38,925 bases of DNA from an uncultured Faecalibacterium sp. (GTDB taxonomy: Bacteria; Bacillota; Clostridia; Oscillospirales; Ruminococcaceae), in assembly GCA_900765105.1 (NCBI GenBank), contig CAAFQM010000330.1, positions 1 through 38,925 on the forward strand, in the 5' to 3' direction. Under the pieces are notes generated by a model. The model was not told where the DNA came from. It did no database searches and worked only from the letters and a program-made list of their open reading frames with translations. A program made the translations under genes and the position numbers. Below, piece by piece: positions 8,628 to 15,501 of this stretch. The stretch's first letter is position 1. Every line of letters starts with the position of its first letter.

Positions 8628-9746
8628 ATGAGTACCCTACCACAGAAAGCTCCCGGTAGCCTATCACAAGCCTATCAGCTATTGGCGCTGGTCGCCCTGT
8701 CCGGTGAGCTGCCGGCCAGCCAACTGAGCAGGCTCGCCGGTGGCACCAGCTACAAAGAGAACGTGGTCAAGTCGCTGAAGCGTCAGCGGCTTTTGCTGTC
8801 CTACTATAAGAACGGACTGCGTGGATACCGGCTCACCGCCGCGGCGAAAAAGCTGCTGCTGGAGCACAACCCGGAGAGGTTTTCTTTCTACCTGTCCGGA
8901 GCCTGTGCCACCAACCACATCAGGAGTGAACCGGAGCAGCGGCTTCGACTCCACCGTGTCTCGCAGACATTGATCACCATGCGTAACGCCAACGTTAGTA
9001 TCTTCCGCGATGAAAAACCCGGCGTATTCCGCCCCGGCGAAACAGCGATTGGCAGCATCTGCACACCTGCCTTCTACACCTCCCGTGAGATCAAAGAGAC
9101 GGGGACGACCTTTGTTAAAATCCGTGGTGCCCGGTCCGTGGGCGTTTTGCTGACACCGCAGCATATCCACGTGGTTTACAACATGGGCAACGCGCTGATG
9201 AAATGGAGCTATAAAGCTGAGATGCGGACAAAGGCACTCATGCAGACGGTGCTGTGCCGTGAACGAATGCCGCACCAGTATCACCCGGATGCGGTGCGGG
9301 GTCTCCTGCTGGGTGATAGCATGGAACTGGCCTATGAGCTACTGACTGATCAGGGTGGCAAAAACTATTTCGTTCTGGATGGCAGCTATGAGCGGTTCTG
9401 CTTCTTGACCAATGACCATCATGGAGAGGTGCTGCTGCGCCTCCTCTGTGATGAAGAACTAGACAATGACCTGCGCGAGCTGCTGCTCCTTGATCTGGAG
9501 CCCCGGCAGCTGAGTGAAACAGTGGAGAATGACGCCATGACGCCGGATGGCGCGCCGGTGCTGCTTGCCTATGACTGTGACCTGCCGCGGATCAGGCGGT
9601 TCGATACGGCACTGCGACTTCAAGACCGCTATGGCATCCTGATCTGCTTCGACCATCAGGCCGAAGTGCTGCGCCGCTACTGCGGCGACAGGGCTGTTGT
9701 GCAGGCCATTGACTTTGCTGCGTTCGAGAGGAGGTTTTTCCCGTAG
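8628..9746 (+). CDS. Winged-helix protein, possibly replication-relaxation type
   Basis: 372 aa from ATG 8628, preceded by AGAAGGAGGTGGTCAGT; an in-frame ATG at 8556 has no ribosome site. Residues about 12-75 form a winged helix (LSQAYQLLALVALSGELPAS, then a basic helix KENVVKSLKRQRLL and the wing YKNGLRGYRLT). The remainder looks like an alpha/beta fold, with VGVLLTPQHIHVVYNMG in the middle. This layout resembles replication-relaxation (Replic_Relax) proteins found near VirD4 genes of Gram-positive elements. No relaxase HUH motif or catalytic Tyr cluster is visible. It directly precedes VirD4 and probably helps present DNA to it; that is inference. Confidence 0.6.
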   Translation: MSTLPQKAPGSLSQAYQLLALVALSGELPASQLSRLAGGTSYKENVVKSLKRQRLLLSYYKNGLRGYRLTAAAKKLLLEHNPERFSFYLSGACATNHIRSEPEQRLRLHRVSQTLITMRNANVSIFRDEKPGVFRPGETAIGSICTPAFYTSREIKETGTTFVKIRGARSVGVLLTPQHIHVVYNMGNALMKWSYKAEMRTKALMQTVLCRERMPHQYHPDAVRGLLLGDSMELAYELLTDQGGKNYFVLDGSYERFCFLTNDHHGEVLLRLLCDEELDNDLRELLLLDLEPRQLSETVENDAMTPDGAPVLLAYDCDLPRIRRFDTALRLQDRYGILICFDHQAEVLRRYCGDRAVVQAIDFAAFERRFFP

Positions 9747-9901
9747 AAAAAAAGAAACTGCGAACTCTGCTATTCGCCCTCCCGCTATTTCTATCAGGGC
9801 TGCTGTTTGGCGGCGGCTATCTATCGCAATTTGCCCGGAACTATCAACAGTGGAAGGACGCGGGCGGAACGCCGGGCGACGGAAGCTCCCCGGCCGCGCC
9901 G

Positions 9902-11623
9902 GTGCTGTCCTTCTCCGCCTGCTGCGAAGCACTGTTCAGTAAGAGCGGGTTCATCGGCGTAGGGCTTTGCCTGTTGCTGCTGGGCCTGCTGATCGTCATG
10001 GTGATGCGCATGGGCTATTCCGATGTTGGGGAGTATGACGCGGAGCGCAACCTGACCTACTCCAACAAAGGCACCTACGGAACGGCTGGTTTCATGGAGA
10101 AAGCGGAGATGAAGGGTGTCCTTGATCTGGTGTCCGATATCCGCAAACACAGCGGCGTCATACTGGGCAAGCTGGACAATCAGGTGGTGTGTATTCCCGA
10201 GAACTCCCGGCTTAACGGCAATATCGCCGTGTTCGGCGCCAGCGGCTCCATGAAAACGCGAGCCTATTGCATCAATCGCATTTTGCAAAGCGCGTCCGAG
10301 GCCCACAACGGCCACAAGGAGTCCTTGATCATCACTGACCCGAAATCGGAGCTTTACGAAAAGACCAGCGAATATCTGCGCAGCAAGGGCTACGTGGTAA
10401 AGGTGTTCAACCTAATCCAGCCGGAGAACTCTGATTCATGGAACTGCCTGGCGGAGATTGAGGGTGATGAGCTGATGGCGCAAATCTTCTGCGACATTAT
10501 CATCAGGAATACCGGCAGCGAGAAGGGCGACCACTTCTGGAACGCCGCGGAGATGAACCTGCTGAAAGCGCTGGTGTTATATGTGGCACTGGGCTATCCA
10601 CCGGAGAGCCGGAATATCGGCGAGGTCTATAAGCTGCTGGTGCTGAACGCGGAGAAGGAGCTGGACAACCGTTTTTCCATGCTGCCTGCCAGCCATCCTG
10701 CCAGAGCACCCTATGCGCTGTTCAGCCAATCCTCAGATACGGTGCGCAGCGGCGTTATCATTGGGCTGGGCAGCCGCTTGCAGGTGTTTCAGAATCGGCC
10801 CATCTGCCAGATCACCAGCCATGATGAAATTGACATGGAGCTGCCGGGCAAGCAGCCCTGTGCCTATTTCTGCATCACATCCGATCAGGACAGCACCTTT
10901 GATTTCCTTACATCCCTGTTTCTGTCCTTTGCGTTTATCAAGCTGATTCGCTACGCAGACAAGAATTGTGCCGACCGCAGGCTGCCAGTCCCCGTCCATG
11001 TGTTGGGGGAGGAGCTGACAGCCTGCGGCGTTATTCCAGACTTGAGCCGGAAGATCAGTGTGATCCGCTCGCGGGGCGTCAGCATGAGCTGCGTGTTTCA
11101 GAATCTGGCGGGCTTGCAGAACCGGTATCCCTACAACCAATGGCAGGAGATATTGGGCTGCTGCGACTATCAGCTTGCACTGGGCTGCACCGATGAGCTG
11201 ACTGCCAAATTTCTCAGTGACCGCACCGGGGAGGTCAGCGTCCATGTCTCCAGCAAGGCTAAGCAGTTGGGTACATGGCGTATCAGCAACTACACGCCGG
11301 AGTTCCGCGAAACCAGCGGCGTGGGCAAGCGCAAGCTACTGACTATGGATGAGGTGCTGCGCCTGCCGGTAAACCGCGCGCTGGTTATCGCACGCGGCAA
11401 CAAGGTGCTGCAGGTAGATAAGTACGACTATACCAATCACTACGAGGCAAAGAAGCTGCGGGACTGCAAGGCCTCCGCCCATATCCCGGAATGGCGTAAA
11501 AGCCCTGTGTTTTCGCCCGCGCCGAAACAAACAGAGCAGCCTATTAAGTCAAAGAAAGTGCCGAACAGGCGCAGTGAGTTTGTCAAAACCGATAAGGATT
11601 CCATCATGTCAACCAAAATGTGA
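9902..11623 (+). CDS. virD4: VirD4/TraG coupling ATPase
   Basis: 573 aa counted from GTG 9902, the first standard start codon in frame. Walker A is GASGSMKT (112-119) and the Walker B region reads VHVLGEEL, with Glu where Asp is usual. VirD4 proteins are membrane ATPases that hand the DNA-relaxase complex to the channel. The frame stays open back to 9713, and the codons from 9743 encode a basic then hydrophobic segment (LRTLLFALPLFLSGLLFGGG) typical of the family's first membrane helix. GAGAGGAGG at 9726-9734 is ideally placed for a start at 9743, but that codon is GTA. Either the start is non-standard or damaged, or a shortened protein keeping one membrane helix (about 17-38) is made. Confidence 0.93.
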   Translation: MLSFSACCEALFSKSGFIGVGLCLLLLGLLIVMVMRMGYSDVGEYDAERNLTYSNKGTYGTAGFMEKAEMKGVLDLVSDIRKHSGVILGKLDNQVVCIPENSRLNGNIAVFGASGSMKTRAYCINRILQSASEAHNGHKESLIITDPKSELYEKTSEYLRSKGYVVKVFNLIQPENSDSWNCLAEIEGDELMAQIFCDIIIRNTGSEKGDHFWNAAEMNLLKALVLYVALGYPPESRNIGEVYKLLVLNAEKELDNRFSMLPASHPARAPYALFSQSSDTVRSGVIIGLGSRLQVFQNRPICQITSHDEIDMELPGKQPCAYFCITSDQDSTFDFLTSLFLSFAFIKLIRYADKNCADRRLPVPVHVLGEELTACGVIPDLSRKISVIRSRGVSMSCVFQNLAGLQNRYPYNQWQEILGCCDYQLALGCTDELTAKFLSDRTGEVSVHVSSKAKQLGTWRISNYTPEFRETSGVGKRKLLTMDEVLRLPVNRALVIARGNKVLQVDKYDYTNHYEAKKLRDCKASAHIPEWRKSPVFSPAPKQTEQPIKSKKVPNRRSEFVKTDKDSIMSTKM

Positions 11624-11641
11624 GCTAAGGAGGAAAGTAAT

Positions 11642-12886
11642 ATGCCGAGAAAGAAAACAGAAGAACTTGCCGTGATACCGGAAGCGCCGGTGCTGCCCAT
11701 CGTCCCGGAGGAGACGGCGGAACAGCCGGTGACAGAAGAGTGTTTGCCGGAAAACGCAGCCGATCCTGTTGTGGAGGATACTGTACCTACAGAGGGTGTT
11801 CTCGACGAGCCTGCGGAAGTGGTGACTGTGCCGGAGGATCCCCAGCCCTCTGAAAAGCCGAAGCGCACCGTCCGCAAACGAACCGCTGCAAAAAAGACGG
11901 TAGAGGTGGAGAAACAGGCTACGCCGCCTACTGAGGATGCTGCCGCCTCTGCTGAACCTGCCCCTGCCGCTGTCCATCAGAGAGATATTCTGACATTGGA
12001 TGCCCGGGGTGAAGCGGAAACGCAGGCGCAGATGGAGGACATTATCTGGCACGAGATTCACAATGCCTACCGCACCCGGCGCATGCTCTCCGGTATGCTG
12101 AGCGGCATTGAAAGAACGGAGGCGGGGAAAACCATTGCCATTGTGGACTACAAGGGATTCCGCATTGTGATTCCCTTGAAGGAGATGGTGCTGGACTTTC
12201 CGGCAGATATGTACGGTGCTGACTATAATGAGATGATCCTCCGACACCAGAAGATCCTCAATAAGATGCTGGGCGCAGAGGTGGATCTTATGGTCAAGGG
12301 CATCGACGCCAAAAGCCGAACCGTTGTTGCCAGCCGAAAAGACGCCATGCTGAAGAAGCAGCAGATCTACTATTTCGGTAAGGACGGTGACGGACAGTAT
12401 CGTATTTACGACGGGCGCGTGGTGGAGGCTCGTGTGATCGCTGTGGCGGAGCAGGTCGTCCGGGTCGAAGTGTTTGGCGTGGAGACATCCATTCTGGCTC
12501 GCGACCTTTCGTGGGACTGGATCGGCGATGCTCATGACCGCTATGCTGTGGGCGACAAGACTCTGGTACGCGTGCTGGAGATTGACCGCACAGAGCCGGA
12601 GCACATCAGAATTAAAGCCGACATCAAAAGCGTATCCGGCAACAGCAAGAATGACAATCTCCAGAAATGCCGTATTCAGGGCAAATATGCCGGGAAGGTC
12701 ACCCATATCCATAAGGGCGTTGTGTATATCCGCCTTAGCAACGGTGCCAATGCCATAGCACATTCCTGCTATGATCGGCGCAGACCCGGACGAAAGGATG
12801 ATGTCAGCTTTGCCGTTACCCATCTGGATGAGGAACACGGCGTTGCGCTGGGGATCATCACCCGAATTATCAAGCAGCATATTTAG
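11642..12886 (+). CDS. S1-domain RNA-binding protein of the transfer operon
   Basis: 414 aa; the ATG follows TAAGGAGGAAAGTAAT. Residues 1-110 are acidic, Pro/Glu/Val-rich and disordered, with a basic patch (KPKRTVRKRTAAKKT). The remainder has OB-fold S1-type repeats: an extended S1-like region at about 170-325 (AEVDLMVKGIDAKSRTVVAS, VVEARVIAVAEQVVRVEVFG) and a last S1 motif at about 340-410 (GKYAGKVTHIHKGVVYIRLS). Such proteins bind single-stranded RNA, as in ribosomal protein S1. It is the last gene of the transfer operon, followed by a strong terminator. It could regulate operon translation or bind single-stranded DNA or RNA during transfer; its role is unknown. Confidence 0.75.
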   Translation: MPRKKTEELAVIPEAPVLPIVPEETAEQPVTEECLPENAADPVVEDTVPTEGVLDEPAEVVTVPEDPQPSEKPKRTVRKRTAAKKTVEVEKQATPPTEDAAASAEPAPAAVHQRDILTLDARGEAETQAQMEDIIWHEIHNAYRTRRMLSGMLSGIERTEAGKTIAIVDYKGFRIVIPLKEMVLDFPADMYGADYNEMILRHQKILNKMLGAEVDLMVKGIDAKSRTVVASRKDAMLKKQQIYYFGKDGDGQYRIYDGRVVEARVIAVAEQVVRVEVFGVETSILARDLSWDWIGDAHDRYAVGDKTLVRVLEIDRTEPEHIRIKADIKSVSGNSKNDNLQKCRIQGKYAGKVTHIHKGVVYIRLSNGANAIAHSCYDRRRPGRKDDVSFAVTHLDEEHGVALGIITRIIKQHI

Positions 12887-12899
12887 GATGCGCGAAAAG

Positions 12900-12932
12900 C
12901 AGCTGGCCGCAAATGCGACCAGCTGTTTTTTT
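12900..12932 (+). terminator. Terminator ending the transfer operon
   Basis: CAGCTGG (12900-12906) and CGCA (12908-12911) pair with TGCG (12914-12917) and CCAGCTG (12919-12925), with one C/A mismatch between the stems. Seven Ts follow (12926-12932). It lies between the S1 gene and the convergent dehydrogenase gene. Confidence 0.9.
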
Positions 12933-12979
12933 GTGAATTATTCAAGCATCATGAACGTATCAGTGTTGTGCCTGTGCTA

Positions 12980-14212
12980 TCAGGCCGGTAGCTGACCGGT
13001 GTGCAGGTAACGGAGAAGCTGCTCTCTGTCCAAATGGCCGATGCCGAGATAGTCCAAATCGAAGGGATTGTCTTCAAAGAAGCTGGTTTCGTGCATGGCA
13101 CCGCCCAGCACGATCATGCTGTCAATGATCGGTGTCGGTACGCCGAACTTTTTGCCTAGGTCGTGGTAGATCTTGCAGCCCACGGGAATGTCCTCGGTGA
13201 TGTAGCGGTGGTCGATGGAGTTGGGCCCCGTATTACCCTCGTCGCAGGGTTTGTCCAGCGGGAAGATCACATTATCCTCGCCTTCGGAGCCAAGGCCCAT
13301 GTACTCCTGCGTCAATATGCTGCGGCGGGAGAAGAAGGACTCGTAGGCATAGTCCGGGATGCGGATGCCAATCGCATCGGCAATGGCACATTCCTCCTGA
13401 TAGAATTGGTACTGCACCCGGCAGATGGATGGGCACAGCCCGTGAGAGTACATGGAATAGCTGTCGGGGTCGTTGCCATAGATAGACGACCAGTTTTCCA
13501 TGCTCGATACACCCAGCACCGAGGCGGGAACGTGGATCACCGGGTTGACATTGGAAAAGCCGATATCCAGCACCGTATCTCCGGCCACAGGGCCATCCCC
13601 GTGGGTGACGGCGTCCATGCAGGGCAAATATTTGGCAGACTCCAGAAAATCATCGATATCCGTCATGGGCTGCGTCGCGCCGCGAAGGGTAATGGCGCGA
13701 TATTTCGCGCCTACATGGGGCATTGTAAAGCCGCCGATCTTCTCCAGCCGCGTTCCGTAGGGAGCGGAGCTCCAGCCGCCCACGATGACTTTCTTGGTAC
13801 AGCCGGCCTCGCGCATGAAGCGGCGCAGCAGAAGCGTGGCGTAGTTATCAGTAAAGATATGTACGACCTGACCGTCCTCCAGCAGCGGCACCAAAGTGCG
13901 CAGGTAGTGCTCCTGCGCGTTGGCGGTAATGCCAATCACGATAAGACCCGCGCCCTTTACCACCTCGGCCATATCGTTGCTGGCCAGATCCAGAAACGCG
14001 CGACCTGACCGCTCAAAGCCGTACAGGTTCCGCTGTACGCCATCCAGCAGGATGCCGGTCTTATCCAGATTCGCCACGGCCTTGGGGGTGCGGGAATAGA
14101 GCCGCACTTCCCGTCCGGCCAGCTTCATATCTGCGGCGCAGGTCTTTCCGACCGCACCACCGCCTAAAACGGCAATGGGCAGGTCCTTCAGGTACGACAT
14201 ATCATGCTTCAT
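12980..14212 (-). CDS. Opine/octopine-type dehydrogenase
   Basis: 410 aa, starting at the ATG complementary to 14210-14212, which has GGAGGG nine bases upstream; an upstream in-frame ATG (14257) lacks a ribosome site. Residues about 12-45 form a Rossmann NAD(P) site (VLGGGAVGKTCAADMKLAG, a GxGxxG type). The C-terminal half has the DPDSYSMYSHGLCPS and GPNSIDHRYITEDIP blocks expected of the NAD/NADP octopine/nopaline dehydrogenase family, with a conserved-looking His for substrate. These enzymes join an amino acid to a keto acid, or do the reverse. It is the only metabolic gene here, on the opposite strand to its neighbours, and looks like cargo. The substrate cannot be told from sequence. Confidence 0.85.
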   Translation of the reverse strand: MKHDMSYLKDLPIAVLGGGAVGKTCAADMKLAGREVRLYSRTPKAVANLDKTGILLDGVQRNLYGFERSGRAFLDLASNDMAEVVKGAGLIVIGITANAQEHYLRTLVPLLEDGQVVHIFTDNYATLLLRRFMREAGCTKKVIVGGWSSAPYGTRLEKIGGFTMPHVGAKYRAITLRGATQPMTDIDDFLESAKYLPCMDAVTHGDGPVAGDTVLDIGFSNVNPVIHVPASVLGVSSMENWSSIYGNDPDSYSMYSHGLCPSICRVQYQFYQEECAIADAIGIRIPDYAYESFFSRRSILTQEYMGLGSEGEDNVIFPLDKPCDEGNTGPNSIDHRYITEDIPVGCKIYHDLGKKFGVPTPIIDSMIVLGGAMHETSFFEDNPFDLDYLGIGHLDREQLLRYLHTGQLPA

Positions 14213-14360
14213 CAAATATTGCCCTCCTTCTGCTTTTTTGACTTTATCATTATGCACAATACCAGTTTACCATAGAGAACACGAGAATTGCAGTTAAAAA
14301 AGTGTAAAATATATGGCACACCAAAGGCCACGTCACTACATCGGCAGAGGATGGCAGCAG

Positions 14361-14407
14361 ATTGGCACTGTTTTGCGATTTCGCCGTAAATCACCATGTG
14401 CTATACT
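14361..14407 (+). promoter_or_regulatory. Pilus-operon promoter, copy 2 of the duplicated module
   Basis: 14361-14390 matches 722-751 at 28 of 30 bases. TATACT is at 14402-14407 with TGC before it (extended -10), and TTTCGC is 17 bp upstream. As at copy 1, two hairpins follow before the first gene. The 431-bp gap 14213-14643 holds this promoter, the dehydrogenase leader and the two hairpins listed next. Confidence 0.65.
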
Positions 14408-14425
14408 TGGTACAGTCAAAATTGT

Positions 14426-14457
14426 AAAGACCGCCGGGTGGTAACTCGGCGGTCTTT
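14426..14457. terminator. Hairpin just after the pilus promoter, terminator-like
   Basis: AAAGACCGCCG (14426-14436) pairs perfectly with CGGCGGTCTTT (14447-14457), an 11-bp stem ending in T's on one strand and starting with A's for the other. It could stop transcription in both directions, including any from the dehydrogenase side. Confidence 0.6.
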
Positions 14458-14581
14458 CGCATACAGGAAGAGGGTGTTTTATATGTGGTAGGCAGAGCAG
14501 CGTTTCACGCCCGAGCGGCAAATGCAATCGCCGCAAAACCCAAATAACAGTACATAGTGTTGAAAAAGGCGAGGCTCCAGT

Positions 14582-14626
14582 CGTAAATATCTTCAAAGCA
14601 CATTAAACAGTGCTGCGATATTTACG
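14582..14626 (+). promoter_or_regulatory. Long hairpin directly before the lipoprotein ribosome site
   Basis: CGTAAATATC (14582-14591) pairs perfectly with GATATTTACG (14617-14626), and AGCAC/GTGCT (14597-14601/14610-14614) pair inside it. The Shine-Dalgarno AAAGGAG begins two bases later, so the structure may set mRNA stability or translation of the pilus operon. No T-tract follows. Confidence 0.5.
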
Positions 14627-14643
14627 TAAAGGAGAGAACGCCC

Positions 14644-15429
14644 ATGAGGAGAAAAAGAATGCGTTTAGTTTCACTTATTTTGAGTGCCGTGTGTCTGTTA
14701 GGCTGCGCAGTCCAGCCGGCACCGGGCTCGGATTCGTCCAAGTCCAACAACATGATCTCTACCTATGCAGCAAGTCAGGCCGAGCAGAACGAAGAGGAGC
14801 GCACGGTGACCGAATCCCTGCTGCCGCAAACAGAAGATGGATGCGATACAGCTGAGAGCAGCGTTGCTCCTGAGCGGGCAAATGCATCAGAGAATGCGGA
14901 TAACGCCGCAGAAAAGCAGGCTACAGCTGTTGAAACGGCACCGCCCACTGCACCGAAAGAGCCGGCGACACCCGAGCCTGTGGCGGAGGATAAACCTGCG
15001 CCCGCACCCACGCCGGCACCTGCACAGAATCCGGCAGAGAAACAGGAGGAACAACCTGCGCCTGTGCCTACGCCCGAACCTACGCCCACGCCGAAGCCTG
15101 CCGCCAGCGGGAACATCTACTCCATCGCGGAGGCCATTCAAGCGGGCAACGAGTACGCAAGAGCGCAGTACGGCGTGACCATCGACACCAGTATGACCGC
15201 CGCCGACTCCAGCTACTTCCCTGGCACGGCGGACAGCGTGGCATGGCTGGTGGAGAATGGCGGACAGTCGGCACTGACCGCCGCCGTAAAGGGCAACGTG
15301 GACGCCACCTTCGCCTGCCTCGCCGCCATGGACGGCGCGGAAACGGTCAGCGCGTATGCGCGGTTCAACTGCACCGCCCGCTACAATGCGGCATCGGACG
15401 AATACATCGTGGTGGTGCTGTACGGATAA
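14644..15429 (+). CDS. Pro-rich surface lipoprotein
   Basis: 261 aa; ATG after AAAGGAGAGAACGCCC. A lipoprotein signal (RRKRMRLVSLILSAVCLLGC) places the lipidated Cys at 21. Residues about 30-95 are acidic/Ala-rich. Residues 95-155 are a Pro-Glu-Thr-Lys linker of PAPTP/PTPEPTPTPKP type, which typically spans the wall. A folded domain of about 105 residues follows (IYSIAEAIQAGNEYARAQYG to the end) that I do not recognise. It is the first gene of the pilus operon, so it may be an accessory that presents a domain at the cell surface or helps anchor the machinery. Function unknown. Confidence 0.7.
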   Translation: MRRKRMRLVSLILSAVCLLGCAVQPAPGSDSSKSNNMISTYAASQAEQNEEERTVTESLLPQTEDGCDTAESSVAPERANASENADNAAEKQATAVETAPPTAPKEPATPEPVAEDKPAPAPTPAPAQNPAEKQEEQPAPVPTPEPTPTPKPAASGNIYSIAEAIQAGNEYARAQYGVTIDTSMTAADSSYFPGTADSVAWLVENGGQSALTAAVKGNVDATFACLAAMDGAETVSAYARFNCTARYNAASDEYIVVVLYG

Positions 15430-15450
15430 ACCAACTGAATACCCGACCAG

Positions 15451-15480
15451 AAGACCGACAGCGTGAGCTGCCGGTCTTTT
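15451..15480 (+). terminator. Hairpin with T-tract before the adhesin gene
   Basis: AAGACCG (15451-15457) and CAGC (15459-15462) pair with GCTG (15467-15470) and CGGTCTT (15472-15478), with one A/C mismatch, and TTTT at 15477-15480. It would reduce read-through from the lipoprotein gene into the pilus genes. Confidence 0.7.
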
Positions 15481-15501
15481 GCGTTGGGAGAAAGGACGAG
15501 C

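Noticed and set aside
11609..12880. 423-codon open frame on the minus strand
   Set aside because: Shadow of the S1-domain gene; the + strand gene has a ribosome site and clear S1-type patterns.
13163..14008. 281-codon open frame on the + strand inside the dehydrogenase gene
   Set aside because: The minus-strand frame carries the Rossmann motif and a good ribosome site; the + strand product looks like an antisense artefact.
722..14407. Promoter-module copies as recombination sites that could excise the transfer block
   Set aside because: Only about 30 bases are nearly identical, too little to argue for recombination; shared regulation explains them better.
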